From positions 471,358 to 535,357 of the forward strand of contig NZ_LT635782.1 of assembly GCF_900128425.1 (NCBI RefSeq): a DNA stretch of 64,000 nt. Direction: 5' to 3'. Source of the DNA: Anaerococcus urinomassiliensis. Its GTDB lineage: Bacteria > Bacillota > Clostridia > Tissierellales > Peptoniphilaceae. The notes under the pieces are model-generated. The model was not told the origin of the DNA. It worked only from the letters and a program-made list of their open reading frames with translations, and did not search any database. Each line of letters starts with the position of its first letter. Within the stretch, counting starts at the first letter, position 1. The translations under genes and the position numbers were made by a program. Below, in pieces: positions 35,032 through 44,703 of the stretch.

Positions 35032-35637
35032 ATGCTCGATTTAAATGCCAAACTCTCAACCTTTAGAAAAATGGTTTGGGATGAGGAAAAAGCAAAAAGT
35101 GAAAAAGAATTATATAATTCTACTCATATAAATAGTTCACAAATTGATGAAAAGAAAGATAATCTAGAAAAAGATTTGAAAAAGACCTTAGAATCTAGAA
35201 AATCTTTTGCACAAATTCGTGGCAATGAAAAAATTTCAAAATTAGAAGAAGAGCAAAAAACTAATTTTTATTCTCATAAGGAGTATCTATTAAATGATAT
35301 GGTTAGTGAGATTAAGAATAAGCTTAAAGAATATACAAAAACAGAAGATTACAAAAAAATCCTAAAAGAAAATATTGAAAAAGCACTAAAAGACCTAGAT
35401 GAAGATTCTAGTGACTTTACAATACTTGTAAAGGAAGCTGACAAAGATATATTGTCTTATCCTAATCTTGGAACAATGGATGATAAATATATCGGAGGCT
35501 TTATCCTCAAGGCTAATGATGGTTCTTACCAATATAATAGGACATATTTGGCAAGAATAGAAGATAATAAGTATGGAATAGGAAGAACTTTGTACAAGCT
35601 GTTTGAAAGAGAGAGTTTTAATGAATCCAAAAATTAA
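35032..35637 (+). CDS. V-type ATPase subunit E (peripheral stalk)
   Basis: 201 residues: a long charged N-terminal coiled coil (about 1-105) followed by a globular C-terminal domain with GGFILKANDGSYQYNRTYLARI, matching the GG(F/V)IL..DG..E(V/Y)..T..R pattern of subunit E. A GGAGG site precedes the ATG. Normally it pairs with subunit G/H, for which no separate gene is seen here. Overlaps subunit A by 17 bp. Confidence 0.9.
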   Translation: MLDLNAKLSTFRKMVWDEEKAKSEKELYNSTHINSSQIDEKKDNLEKDLKKTLESRKSFAQIRGNEKISKLEEEQKTNFYSHKEYLLNDMVSEIKNKLKEYTKTEDYKKILKENIEKALKDLDEDSSDFTILVKEADKDILSYPNLGTMDDKYIGGFILKANDGSYQYNRTYLARIEDNKYGIGRTLYKLFERESFNESKN

Positions 35638-37375
35638 AACAATAAATGGACCAGTAGTAGTAGCTAAAGATGCCAGCAGCCTTAAAATTCGTGAGATGGT
35701 ATCTGTAGGAAGTTTAAAACTTATTGGTGAAGTAATTTCAGTTGAAGGTGATTTTGCAACAATAGAAGTATACGAAGATACTTCTGGTCTTAAAGCAGGA
35801 GAAGAAGTAATTTCAACAGGTAGACCCCTATCTGTAAGACTTGGTCCTGGTCTTTTGAAAAATATGTTTGATGGTATAGAAAGACCTCTTGAAAAAATTC
35901 AAGATAAAAATGGAGCTTTTATACCTTCAGGTATTGGTTTTGAAAACCTAGACGAAGATAAAGATTGGGAAGTTGAAATTAAAGTAGCTGTGGGTGATAA
36001 GCTTCATGTTGGAGATATCTATGCTACTATAATGGAAACAAAAACAATAGAACATAGGCTTATGAGTACTTTCGATGGTACAGTCAAAGAAGTAAAACCA
36101 TCAGGAACATATAAGATTGAAGATACTGTAGTAATATTGGATACAAATGATGGCGAGAAGGAATTAAAACTATACCAGTACTGGCCAGTAAGAAATCCTA
36201 GACCAGTTAAAAAAGTTCGTCCATTAGAATTACTTTTAAATACTGGACAAAGAGTACTTGATGTATTCTTCCCAGTTGCCAAGGGTGGTACTGTAGCTAT
36301 TCCTGGAGGATTTGGTACAGGAAAAACCATGCTCCAACACCAATTTGCCCAATATGCAGATGCTGATATTATTATCTACATTGGCTGCGGTGAACGTGGA
36401 AATGAGATGACCCAGGTACTTGAAGAATTCCCTGAGCTAATAGACCCAAATACAGGCTATGGTCTAATGGAACGTACAATTCTTATTGCAAACACTTCAA
36501 ATATGCCAGTAGCAGCCCGTGAAGCTTCTATATATACAGGTATCACTATTGCAGAATACTTTAGGGATATGGGCTACCACGTTGCCCTTATGGCCGATTC
36601 CACATCTAGGTGGGCTGAGGCCCTTCGTGAAATATCTGGACGTCTAGAAGAAATTCCAGCAGAAGAAGGCTATCCGGCATATCTAGGAAGTCGTCTTTCA
36701 CAATTTTATGAAAGAGCGGGTTACTTTACAAATCTAAATGGATCCGAAGGTTCAGTTACTTTAATAGGTGCAGTTTCTCCATCTGGTGGTGACTTCTCAG
36801 AACCAGTAACAGAAAATACTCGTAGGTCAGTAAACGTGTTTTTAGGTCTTGATAGAAAACTTGCCTATTCACGTCACTACCCAGCTATCAACTGGATGAC
36901 ATCTTACTCAAACTACCTAGATACAATGAGAGCCTACTATCAAGAGAACACAGGAATAGATATTATCTCTATAAGAAATGAGCTAATGAATGTTCTTTTG
37001 CAAGAAGATGAAGTAAGATCAATTCTTATGCTTGTAGGTCAAGATGCCCTATCTGATAGTCAAAAAAATACCCTTGATGTGGCAGAACTTATTAGAGTAG
37101 GATTCTTGCAACAAAATGCCTACAATGATACAGATAAGTACGTACCATTAGAAAAACAAATAAAAATGCTTGAAGTGATCAAGAATTATTACAATTACTC
37201 AAAAGATGCCATCAAAAAAGGTATCCAATACAAGAACTTGTACAATCCAGATTTGATCAATGATATCACACAGATGAAATATACAATCAAAAATGATGAT
37301 TTAGACAAATTTGTAGACTTAAATAACAAAATTGAATCTCATTTTGTGAATTTAAAAGGAGGAATTAATGCGTAA
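35621..37375 (+). CDS. atpA: V-type ATPase subunit A (catalytic)
   Basis: Catalytic nucleotide-binding subunit of the V1 head, about 584 residues from ATG 35621; a TTG at 35603 in frame is less likely because AAAGAGAGAG sits just before 35621. Begins [12 protein letters not shown] (beta-barrel), has the non-homologous insertion (about 110-190), P-loop GGFGTGKT where GPFGSGKT is more usual, GCGERGNEM, and [16 protein letters not shown]. Overlaps subunit B by 8 bp. Confidence 0.97.
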   Translation: MNPKIKTINGPVVVAKDASSLKIREMVSVGSLKLIGEVISVEGDFATIEVYEDTSGLKAGEEVISTGRPLSVRLGPGLLKNMFDGIERPLEKIQDKNGAFIPSGIGFENLDEDKDWEVEIKVAVGDKLHVGDIYATIMETKTIEHRLMSTFDGTVKEVKPSGTYKIEDTVVILDTNDGEKELKLYQYWPVRNPRPVKKVRPLELLLNTGQRVLDVFFPVAKGGTVAIPGGFGTGKTMLQHQFAQYADADIIIYIGCGERGNEMTQVLEEFPELIDPNTGYGLMERTILIANTSNMPVAAREASIYTGITIAEYFRDMGYHVALMADSTSRWAEALREISGRLEEIPAEEGYPAYLGSRLSQFYERAGYFTNLNGSEGSVTLIGAVSPSGGDFSEPVTENTRRSVNVFLGLDRKLAYSRHYPAINWMTSYSNYLDTMRAYYQENTGIDIISIRNELMNVLLQEDEVRSILMLVGQDALSDSQKNTLDVAELIRVGFLQQNAYNDTDKYVPLEKQIKMLEVIKNYYNYSKDAIKKGIQYKNLYNPDLINDITQMKYTIKNDDLDKFVDLNNKIESHFVNLKGGINA

Positions 37376-38732
37376 GGAATATACCAAAGTAAAAAGAATT
37401 GAATCCTCCATCATAGAAATAGAAAAAGTTGCTGATATTGCCTATAACGCTGTTGTGTCAGTTCATGCTTTAGGTATGGACTTTGTAGGTCAAGTTGTAA
37501 AAATAGATGATGATACTATTTCAATAGAAGTTTTTGGCAATACCCAAGATTTCTCCCTAGATGATATAGTAATCAAGTTTGAAGAGAAACCATTAGCAAT
37601 ACCACTTAATGAAAATATCTTGGGAAGAACCTTCAATGGACTAGCACGTCCTATAGACAATGGTGGGGAAGTATACGCAGAAAAAACCTGCCCAGTAGAA
37701 GGTGAACCACTAAACCCAGTTGCTCGTGAGTATCCAAGAGATTTTATCCAAACAGGTATATCAGCAATCGATACCCTAACAACTCTAATCCGTGGACAAA
37801 AACTACCGATATTTTCAGGCTATGGTCTTTCACATAACCAAATAGCAGCGCAAATTGTAAGACAAGCAAAGCTAAAAACTGACGAAGACTTTGCCTTTGT
37901 ATTTGCAGCAATGGGAATCAAAAAAGACGAAGCTATGTTTTTTGAAGATGCATTTAACAAGGCTGGTGTCCGTGATAAGGTGGTAATGTATCAAAACCTT
38001 GCAGATAGCCCAATAATGGAACGTCTTATAGCTCCAAAATGCGCCCTAACTGCCGCAGAATATTTAGCCTACGAAAAGGGCTACCATGTTTTGGTAATAA
38101 TTACAGATATGACTTCATATTCTGAAGCATTGCGTGAGGTTTCATCAATTAGACAAGAAGTTCCTTCTCGTAAGGGTTACCCAGGCTACCTTTATTCAGA
38201 CCTTGCAACCCTATACGAAAGAGCTGGTATGATTCGTGGAACAAAGGGATCTGTTACCCTTATTCCAATATTAACTATGCCAAATGACGATATAACTCAC
38301 CCAGTACCTGACCTTACAGGATATATAACAGAGGGACAAATAGTAATTGATAGAGGACTATTTAATAAGGGGATCTATCCACCAATCAATGTTCTTCCAT
38401 CCTTATCCCGTCTTATGAAAGATGGTATTGGAGAAGGATATACCAGGGCGGACCACGAAGACTTAATGAACCAAATTTATGAGTCATATTCTCACGTTGG
38501 AGAAGTAAGAAATATAGCTCAAATAGTTGGCGAAGATGACCTATCAGATATTGATAAGAAGTATTTGGAATTCGGGGATGAGTTTGAAAGAAGATTCCTA
38601 TCCCAAGATCCGACCGAGAATAGAGAGCTTGATCAAAGCTTAGATTTAGGTTGGGAAATCCTAAATATATTGCCAAGAACTGAACTACACAGGGTGAGTC
38701 CTGAAAATTTGGATAAGTTTATAGGTAAGTAG
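37368..38732 (+). CDS. atpB: V-type ATPase subunit B (regulatory)
   Basis: Non-catalytic nucleotide-binding subunit of the V1 head, 454 residues. [26 protein letters not shown], in which the P-loop is degenerate as normal for [15 protein letters not shown], and [16 protein letters not shown] with ARGGMRG-like [18 protein letters not shown] identify it. Pairs with subunit A; start ATG lies within the subunit A end. Confidence 0.97.
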   Translation: MRKEYTKVKRIESSIIEIEKVADIAYNAVVSVHALGMDFVGQVVKIDDDTISIEVFGNTQDFSLDDIVIKFEEKPLAIPLNENILGRTFNGLARPIDNGGEVYAEKTCPVEGEPLNPVAREYPRDFIQTGISAIDTLTTLIRGQKLPIFSGYGLSHNQIAAQIVRQAKLKTDEDFAFVFAAMGIKKDEAMFFEDAFNKAGVRDKVVMYQNLADSPIMERLIAPKCALTAAEYLAYEKGYHVLVIITDMTSYSEALREVSSIRQEVPSRKGYPGYLYSDLATLYERAGMIRGTKGSVTLIPILTMPNDDITHPVPDLTGYITEGQIVIDRGLFNKGIYPPINVLPSLSRLMKDGIGEGYTRADHEDLMNQIYESYSHVGEVRNIAQIVGEDDLSDIDKKYLEFGDEFERRFLSQDPTENRELDQSLDLGWEILNILPRTELHRVSPENLDKFIGK

Positions 38733-38733
38733 T

Positions 38734-39369
38734 ATGGAAATAAAATCAACAGCCCCTACCAAGGCCAATTTGATTGCAGCCAAAGACCAATTAAACTTAT
38801 TAAACACAGGACTTGATATCCTAGATAAGTCTAGAAAAGCTCTAATAGGAGCCCATGACTCTAAGATTAAGCAAAGAGATGAGCTAAACACAGAAGTAAA
38901 TGAAACAATAGAAAGAGTTAGCAAAAACTTTAAAAAAGCTATGGTTACTATGGGAGAGGCAAAGCTAAATGATATAGCAAGCCTACTTCCAGTTGATAAT
39001 AGCATCAAGCTTAAGGAAAGTGAGTTTATGCAGACAAAGGTCTATGACATAGATTTTACGCCTCAAAAGCTAAGCTTATCATATTCATTTTATGAAACAA
39101 ACGAGACATTTGACCAAGCTGTACTATCGTTTAATGAGCTTAAAAGCAAAATTTTAAAATTAGCAGAACTTGATACGACTATAAATAACCTTGATAGGCA
39201 AATCAAAAAAACAAGTAAAAAAGTAAATTCCCTAGAAAAAGTTCAAATACCAAAACTAGAGGATAGAATAAAAGAAATATCTTCTTTAATCGAAGAAAAA
39301 GAAAGAGAAGAGTTCTCAAAAACGAAGATGGTTAAAGATAGGAAATTAAAAGAAAACACCGAAGTTTAA
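38734..39369 (+). CDS. atpD: V-type ATPase subunit D (central stalk)
   Basis: 211-residue rotor axle with the typical antiparallel coiled coil: APTKANLIAAKDQL at the start, the long helix to about residue 80, and the returning helix from about 145 onward (TSKKVNSLEKVQIPKLEDRI). Last gene of the V-ATPase operon; its stop lies in the shared terminator hairpin with rodA. Confidence 0.94.
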   Translation: MEIKSTAPTKANLIAAKDQLNLLNTGLDILDKSRKALIGAHDSKIKQRDELNTEVNETIERVSKNFKKAMVTMGEAKLNDIASLLPVDNSIKLKESEFMQTKVYDIDFTPQKLSLSYSFYETNETFDQAVLSFNELKSKILKLAELDTTINNLDRQIKKTSKKVNSLEKVQIPKLEDRIKEISSLIEEKEREEFSKTKMVKDRKLKENTEV

Positions 39370-39385
39370 AAACTTACGGTGTTTT
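39353..39385. terminator. Bidirectional terminator between V-ATPase and rodA
   Basis: AAAACACCG pairs with CGGTGTTTT, and the inner AAGTT pairs with AACTT. The A-rich left flank and T-rich right flank let it work in both directions. The stops of subunit D (39367-39369) and of the convergent rodA (39374-39376) both lie inside the hairpin. Confidence 0.88.
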
Positions 39386-40555
39386 AATTTGTCTTTTTTT
39401 AGAAATTGCAATTTTTGCTGGGTCAATTATCGAAATAACTTCTTCATCTAGGGCATCTGGGTCTCTCATAGTTTTTTGCATTGATGCTGATAAGGCAAGG
39501 CCGATTTCTGCCAAACATATCAATTGGAAGGTACCACCTGATGATAAGAAAGGTAGTGGAATACCAGTTACAGGCATAAGTCCAATAGTCATTCCAATAT
39601 TTTCAAAAATGTGAATAAATAGCATGGCAGCTATTCCTGTTACTAGAATACTTATAAAAGTATTTTGAGAATTCTTTGCTATAGCCACTAATCTTAAGAT
39701 AACAATAGCAAATAGAACAATAAGTATGATTGCACCTAGGAAGCCCATTTCTTCAGCAAGAACTGAAAAGATAAAGTCTGTTTCTTTTTCTGGTATATAA
39801 CCGTATTGGGATTGGGTTCCTTTCATATATCCTCTTCCATTAAACATTCCAGATCCTATAGCTATCATTCCTTGCTGTTGTTGCCAGTTTGATCCTGATG
39901 TATCTCTAGTAGGGTTTAGGAAGTTTTCAATCCTATCAGCCCTATATCCAGAAAGATTTGTCAAGACTATAAAACCTGTTGTAAGACCAATAGCTGCAAA
40001 AATCAATATCCATTTCCAAGAAATACCAGCTACAAAAAGCATAGCAGCTATGAAAAAAATATATACCATTGCTGTACCAAAGTCAGGTTGTAGGAGTATC
40101 AAAGCAATAGGTAATCCTACAAAAGCTAAGGTTATCACTAATCTTTTTACTTCGTTGATAGATAGTTTATATTTATCAAGATAGGCTGCAAAGGAAAATA
40201 TTAATAGTATTTTAACTATTTCAGATGGTTGGATAGAAAATGATCCAATATACACCCATGATTTAGCACCCCATTCATCAAGTCCTCTACCAAAAATCAA
40301 GGTAATAATTAGTAAAAAGATTGAAAGCCCATAGACTATCCATATAGATTTTTTAATAACATCTAAATCCATGGTACATATTAAGGCTATGGTCAAAAAA
40401 CCAATTATAGTCGATACTAGTTGTGTCCTTATTGGTGCAAAATCTCCACCATAAGCAGAATACAATACAACCAAGCCATAGACACAAAGACCAATGGTTG
40501 CCAATAGTAATAGTATATCCAAATCTTTTAAATTCTTCTTTTTTAAATTAAACAT
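39374..40555 (-). CDS. rodA: Peptidoglycan glycosyltransferase RodA (SEDS family)
   Basis: 393-residue polytopic membrane protein with about ten hydrophobic helices. LQPDFGTAMVY (with the SEDS Gln/Pro/Asp motif), IAIGSGMFNGRGYMKGTQSQYGYIPE split over the large extracellular loop, FIFSVLAEEMGFLG, and GLMPVTGIPLPFLSSGGT identify the FtsW/RodA/SpoVE family, glycan-polymerising enzymes of cell-wall elongation. RodA is chosen over FtsW from QQQGMIAIGSG and the isolated position; it is less certain. GGAG precedes the ATG at 40555. Confidence 0.9.
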   Translation of the reverse strand: MFNLKKKNLKDLDILLLLATIGLCVYGLVVLYSAYGGDFAPIRTQLVSTIIGFLTIALICTMDLDVIKKSIWIVYGLSIFLLIITLIFGRGLDEWGAKSWVYIGSFSIQPSEIVKILLIFSFAAYLDKYKLSINEVKRLVITLAFVGLPIALILLQPDFGTAMVYIFFIAAMLFVAGISWKWILIFAAIGLTTGFIVLTNLSGYRADRIENFLNPTRDTSGSNWQQQQGMIAIGSGMFNGRGYMKGTQSQYGYIPEKETDFIFSVLAEEMGFLGAIILIVLFAIVILRLVAIAKNSQNTFISILVTGIAAMLFIHIFENIGMTIGLMPVTGIPLPFLSSGGTFQLICLAEIGLALSASMQKTMRDPDALDEEVISIIDPAKIAISKKRQIKTP

Positions 40556-40580
40556 TAAATCACTCCATATCTAAGTAAAC

Positions 40581-40589
40581 ATTATACCA
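40581..40589 (-). promoter_or_regulatory. Extended -10 promoter of rodA
   Basis: Read on the minus strand the bases are TGGTATAAT, a perfect extended -10, ending 25 bp before the rodA ATG. Confidence 0.7.
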
Positions 40590-40632
40590 CGCTTATAAGT
40601 TTTTAGAAATATGCCATAAGATTAAAGAAAAG

Positions 40633-40638
40633 TATAAT
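40633..40638 (+). promoter_or_regulatory. -10 element upstream of nth
   Basis: A perfect TATAAT lies 25-28 bp before the inferred nth start, with AAGGTGA (40652-40658) between them; the -35 region is not recognisable. It faces away from the rodA promoter. Confidence 0.5.
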
Positions 40639-40662
40639 TATTATAAAGGTTAAGGTGATATT

Positions 40663-41304
40663 ATTTTAGAGCAGCAAGAAATTAAAGAAGTTTTAGATAT
40701 CCTAGATGAGCTTTATCCAGATACTTCTAATCAATTTTTAAATTTTACAACACCTTTTGAAGCTCTTATTGCTACAATGCTTTCAGCGCAAACTACCGAT
40801 ATTAGAGTTAATGCTGTAACAAGTGAGCTTTTTAAAGTTGCAAATAAGCCAGAAGATTTTTGTAAAATGGACATTAGAGAAATTGAAAATTGGATAAAAA
40901 CAGTTGGGATATATAAAAATAAAGCAAAAAATATAAAGAAAACATGTGAAATACTAGTCAAAGAATACAATAGCAAAGTTCCAAATAAAAAAAGTGAACT
41001 TATAAAATTACCAGGTGTAGGAAACAAGACTGCCAATGTAGTTTTGGCCAATGCCTTTGATATACCAGCTTTTCCTGTAGATACTCATGTTTTTAGACTT
41101 TCAAATAGGATAGGAATGGCTGATGCCAACAATGTAGAGAAAACAGAGAAAGATCTAGAAAAAAATGTTCCAAGAGAAAAATGGAATATAACACACAAAA
41201 AGCTAATATTACATGGAAGAAAAGTATGCAAGGCTAGAAAACCTCTTTGTGAATCTTGTGATCTTAACAAACTTTGCTTGTATTATAGGAGTTTAAATGA
41301 TTAA
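40663..41304 (+). CDS. nth: Endonuclease III (DNA glycosylase/AP lyase) with non-standard start codon
   Basis: Removes oxidised pyrimidines and nicks abasic sites. The family signature is complete: TTPFEALIATMLSAQTTD, helix-hairpin-helix LPGVGNKTANVVL with the catalytic Lys, VDTHV with the catalytic Asp, and a C-X6-C-X2-C-X5-C iron-sulphur motif near the end. The first in-frame ATG (40777) would delete the N-terminal helix that all homologues have. Upstream the frame is open only from 40654 and contains no ATG, GTG or TTG: codons are GGT GAT ATT ATT TTA GAG CAG. With AAGGTGA at 40652-40658, initiation at ATT 40663 or TTA 40666 gives about 212 residues, the normal length. Overlaps the HAD gene by 8 bp. 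Confidence 0.88.
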   Translation: MLEQQEIKEVLDILDELYPDTSNQFLNFTTPFEALIATMLSAQTTDIRVNAVTSELFKVANKPEDFCKMDIREIENWIKTVGIYKNKAKNIKKTCEILVKEYNSKVPNKKSELIKLPGVGNKTANVVLANAFDIPAFPVDTHVFRLSNRIGMADANNVEKTEKDLEKNVPREKWNITHKKLILHGRKVCKARKPLCESCDLNKLCLYYRSLND

Positions 41305-42148
41305 GTTATTTGCGATAGATATGGATGGCACCCTCTTAAATAGCCAGGGTAAACTTAGCCCAGATACAAAAGATGCCCTACAAAAGCTAAATGAGAGCGG
41401 AGTAAAGTCAGTGCTTTGTTCAGGAAGGGTGGCAACATCAATTGAGTATTTTAATGGGCTACTTCAGCTTGATAACCCAGTTATAGCCAACAATGGAGCT
41501 ATAGTAAAGATAAATAAAGAAAAAGTATTATTTGCACATCCGCTAGAAGACCAACATTTAAAGGAGCTGATTGATTTTTGTACTGAGCATAAGTGCATAT
41601 ATCATTTCTACGATGAGGATACATTTTATTCAAACAGCTTAAACCAAAAAGGCATTAATCATCTTTTGATAGAAAATGATTATGGCATAAATGTCCAGTG
41701 CTATTTAAATATTTCTGATGATCCCTACCAAAGATTAAAAGAAAGAAACAAAGAAGCCTATAAAATCCTTGTAGGAAATCTCAAAGATCATCCTTATGGA
41801 GAAGAAAAAATTGTAGAGATTTTCAATGATAGATTTGGCAGAGATCTTTATATTACATCATCGGGTATGAGTAGTATCGAGATTATGGAAATTGGTGTAA
41901 ATAAATGGACTGGAATCTTAGAGCTGGCAGACTTTTTGGGTATAAGTAAGGAAGAAATTGCTGCAATAGGCGATTCTCATAATGATATCCCAATGATAGA
42001 AGGAGCAGAACTTTCATTTGCTATGGGAAATGCTAACCAAGAATTGAAAGATTTTGCAAAATATACTGTATCTGACAACAATAATGCTGGGATTGCTGAT
42101 GCAGTAGATAAGATACTTAAATATAATAAGGAAAACCCAAGTGTTTAA
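41297..42148 (+). CDS. HAD-superfamily phosphatase, Cof type
   Basis: 283-residue class IIB HAD hydrolase. Motif I FAIDMDGTLL (residues 4-13) carries the nucleophilic Asp, motif II is SVLCSGR, motif III the Lys in NKWTGI, and motif IV AIGDSHNDIPMIEGA. Such enzymes dephosphorylate sugar phosphates, FMN or nucleotides; the substrate cannot be told. Overlaps trmL by 8 bp. Confidence 0.93.
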   Translation: MIKLFAIDMDGTLLNSQGKLSPDTKDALQKLNESGVKSVLCSGRVATSIEYFNGLLQLDNPVIANNGAIVKINKEKVLFAHPLEDQHLKELIDFCTEHKCIYHFYDEDTFYSNSLNQKGINHLLIENDYGINVQCYLNISDDPYQRLKERNKEAYKILVGNLKDHPYGEEKIVEIFNDRFGRDLYITSSGMSSIEIMEIGVNKWTGILELADFLGISKEEIAAIGDSHNDIPMIEGAELSFAMGNANQELKDFAKYTVSDNNNAGIADAVDKILKYNKENPSV

Positions 42149-42599
42149 TATAGTACTTTTAGCCCCGGAATATCCTGGCAATGTCGGAAATATTGGTAGA
42201 ACTTGTGTCCTTACTAAATCGAAATTACACTTGGTAAGACCATTCAAATTTGACCTGTCTGATAAGTCCCTTAAAAAAGCAGGAATTGACTATTGGGATA
42301 GACTAGATTTGACCATACATGATTCTATAGAAGAATTTTTGGAATTTATTAAGGATAATAACTTCTACCTAGTGGAAACAGGAACAGATAAAGTTTATTC
42401 TGATGTAGACTTTAAAGACGGAAATTATCTAATATTTGGCAGAGAAAGAGAAGGTATTGATAAAGATTTATTAGACAAATATTATGAGAGAATAATTACT
42501 ATACCTATGACAAAAGAGATTGATAGGTCTCTTAATCTAGCAAATTCGGTATCAATTGTCCTATATGAGGCACTTAGACAAAATAAATTTAATTTTTAG
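42141..42599 (+). CDS. trmL: tRNA (cytidine(34)-2'-O)-methyltransferase TrmL (SPOUT)
   Basis: Methylates the 2'-O of the wobble nucleotide in certain leucine tRNAs. LLAPEYPGNVGNIGRTC at the start, the knot motif LIFGREREGIDKDLL and SLNLANSVSIVLYEALRQ are diagnostic of the short TrmL/YibK group. 152 residues, normal size. Confidence 0.94.
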   Translation: MFNIVLLAPEYPGNVGNIGRTCVLTKSKLHLVRPFKFDLSDKSLKKAGIDYWDRLDLTIHDSIEEFLEFIKDNNFYLVETGTDKVYSDVDFKDGNYLIFGREREGIDKDLLDKYYERIITIPMTKEIDRSLNLANSVSIVLYEALRQNKFNF

Positions 42600-42610
42600 G
42601 AGATGATAGT

Positions 42611-43540
42611 ATGTACGATGTAATAATATTGGGAGCAGGTCCAGCAGGACTTACAGCAGGACTATACGCTGGTAGATCAAAGCTTAAAACTTTAATAATA
42701 GAAAGGGCGATTCCAGGTGGTCAAATTGCAACAACTGCCTTTGTAGAAAATTACCCAGGTTCCATAGAAGAAGCTTCCGGAATGGGTCTTTCTGATAGGA
42801 TGTATGAACAAGCAAAGGAATTTTGTGAATTTAAAACGGCAAATGTCACAAAGGTAGAACTTGAAGGTAAGGTTAAGAAAGTTTACACAGAAGATGGTGA
42901 GTCAATAGAAGCAAAGGTTATTATAATTTCTACAGGTGCAAGCCATAGGAAACTTGAAGTCAAGGGAGAAGACGAATTTGCTAATAGGGGAGTATCCTAT
43001 TGTGCAACTTGTGATGGACCATTTTTTACAGGACTTGATATATTTGTAGTAGGTGGAGGAGATAGCGCCCTCGAAGAAGCCCTATACTTAACAAAATTTG
43101 CCAAATCTGTAAGTATTATCCATAGACGTGACGAATTTAGGGCAAGCCAAGTGGTTGTAGATAAAGTTAAAGAAAACGAAAAAATAAAACTTGTACTAGA
43201 TTCTGTTGTAAGGGAAATCAAGGGTGAAAAGGATGCCACATCGATAATTGTTGAAAATGTAAAAACTAATGAAATTTCTGAACTAAAAAGTGAGGATAAT
43301 GGTCCAATTGGGGTATTTATATTTGTAGGGTATATTCCACAAACAGATATATTCCAGGGTATTATCGACATGGATCATGGCTATATAAAAACCGATGACG
43401 ATATGAAAACAGAAATCGAAGGTGTTTTTGCAGTCGGTGATACTAGAGTTAAGAGTGTAAGGCAGATGGTTACAGCAGCTGGTGATGGATGTATAGCAGC
43501 AGTAGTAGCAAATAGGTATTTGGAAGGTCAAGCTTGGTAA
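42611..43540 (+). CDS. trxB: Thioredoxin reductase
   Basis: NADPH- and FAD-dependent reductase of thioredoxin, 309 residues. FAD motif IILGAGPAGLTAGLYA (about 5-20), redox-active CATC in SYCATCDGPFF, the NADPH motif [14 protein letters not shown], and C-terminal AVGDTRVKSVRQMVTAAGDG. TAGGAG precedes the ATG. Its stop is contained in a perfect inverted repeat. Confidence 0.96.
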   Translation: MYDVIILGAGPAGLTAGLYAGRSKLKTLIIERAIPGGQIATTAFVENYPGSIEEASGMGLSDRMYEQAKEFCEFKTANVTKVELEGKVKKVYTEDGESIEAKVIIISTGASHRKLEVKGEDEFANRGVSYCATCDGPFFTGLDIFVVGGGDSALEEALYLTKFAKSVSIIHRRDEFRASQVVVDKVKENEKIKLVLDSVVREIKGEKDATSIIVENVKTNEISELKSEDNGPIGVFIFVGYIPQTDIFQGIIDMDHGYIKTDDDMKTEIEGVFAVGDTRVKSVRQMVTAAGDGCIAAVVANRYLEGQAW

Positions 43541-43565
43541 TAGTTTATTTAGGAAAACTATTACC
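43536..43565 (+). repeat. Perfect inverted repeat spanning the trxB stop
   Basis: GGTAATAGTTT and AAACTATTACC (11 bp each, 8-base loop) form a strong hairpin directly before the gap promoter. No T run follows, so it is not a classical terminator; it may stabilise the trxB mRNA end or be an operator. Confidence 0.6.
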
Positions 43566-43578
43566 TAGTTATATGACC

Positions 43579-43611
43579 TTGACAAAATCATAACACATAG
43601 TTAAGTATTAT
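43579..43611 (+). promoter_or_regulatory. Promoter of the glycolytic operon
   Basis: A perfect -35 TTGACA (43579-43584) is followed after 17 bp by TAAGTA (weak -10) and after 21 bp by TATTAT; which serves as -10 is unclear. AGGAGG precedes the gap ATG at 43642. Confidence 0.6.
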
Positions 43612-43641
43612 TATAGATACAGAAAACTTATAGGAGGAATA

Positions 43642-44646
43642 ATGACAACTAAAGTAGCAATTAATGGATTTGGTAGAATCGGACGTTTAACACTAAGAAG
43701 AATAGCAAAAGTAGAAGATGATATCGAAGTAGTAGCTATCAACGACCTTATTGACAAACACGGCCTTGCTTATGCTTTTAAATATGATACAGCACAAGGA
43801 AGATTTGACGGTGATTTTGAAGAAACAGAAGATGGTTTCAAAGTAAATGGTAAAGACATCAAAATCTTTGCTGAAAGAAACCCAGAAGACCTACCATGGG
43901 AAGAACTAGGAGTAGATGTTGTACTTGAATGTACAGGATTCTTCACAGAAAAGGAAAAAGCAGAAGCACACATTAAAGCAGGTGCTAAAAAAGTTCTAAT
44001 TTCTGCTCCTGGTAAAGGTGACATGAAAACTATCGTTTACGGTGTAAACCATGAAATCCTTGATGGTTCAGAAACAGTAGTATCAGCAGCAAGCTGTACA
44101 ACAAACTGCCTTGCACCAATGGTAAATGTACTAGCAAAAGAATTTGGATTTGTTACAGGACAAATGTCAACAATCCACGCATACACAGCAACACAAGCTA
44201 TCCAAGATACACCAGCAACTAAAAAAGACCTTAGAGGTGGACGTGCAGCTGCACAAAACACAATCCCAGCTTCAACAGGTGCTGCTAAAGCAGTAGGTAA
44301 AGTACTACCAGAAGTTGAAGGTAAAATTGATGGTACAGCTCTAAGAGTTCCTACAATTACAGGATCTGTTACAGAACTTTACTCAATTCTTGAGAAAAAA
44401 GTTACTGTAGAAGAAGTTAATGAAGCAATGAAAAAATACTCATCTGATGCATTTGCTTATGAAACTGAAGATGTTGTATCTAGCGATATAATCGGCTACC
44501 CAGCAGGATCTGTTTTTGATTCACAACTTACAAAAGTTGTTGAAAATGGCGACACACAAATCGTTAAAACAGTAGCTTGGTATGATAACGAAGCAGGTTA
44601 CGTATCTAACCTAGTAAGAACACTTGATTATTTAGCTAAACTTTAA
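43642..44646 (+). CDS. gap: Glyceraldehyde-3-phosphate dehydrogenase
   Basis: NAD-dependent glycolytic dehydrogenase, 334 residues. NAD-binding [10 protein letters not shown], catalytic cysteine in [12 protein letters not shown] (about residue 151), and [11 protein letters not shown] near the end. Very biased codon use and a strong ribosome-binding site indicate high expression. First gene of gap-pgk-tpiA-eno; separated from pgk by a hairpin with a T-rich tail. Confidence 0.98.
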   Translation: MTTKVAINGFGRIGRLTLRRIAKVEDDIEVVAINDLIDKHGLAYAFKYDTAQGRFDGDFEETEDGFKVNGKDIKIFAERNPEDLPWEELGVDVVLECTGFFTEKEKAEAHIKAGAKKVLISAPGKGDMKTIVYGVNHEILDGSETVVSAASCTTNCLAPMVNVLAKEFGFVTGQMSTIHAYTATQAIQDTPATKKDLRGGRAAAQNTIPASTGAAKAVGKVLPEVEGKIDGTALRVPTITGSVTELYSILEKKVTVEEVNEAMKKYSSDAFAYETEDVVSSDIIGYPAGSVFDSQLTKVVENGDTQIVKTVAWYDNEAGYVSNLVRTLDYLAKL

Positions 44647-44656
44647 GAGATAGTCT

Positions 44657-44693
44657 AGGGGCGGAGATATTTATCTCTTGCCCCTTTAATTTT
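44657..44693 (+). terminator. Partial terminator/attenuator between gap and pgk
   Basis: AGGGGC..GAGATA pairs with TATCTC..GCCCCT, followed by TTTAATTTT. There is no obvious promoter before pgk (ATG 44704), so read-through is probably needed and the hairpin may set a higher gap than pgk mRNA level, or be a processing site. Confidence 0.65.
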
Positions 44694-44703
44694 GAGGTGA
44701 ATT

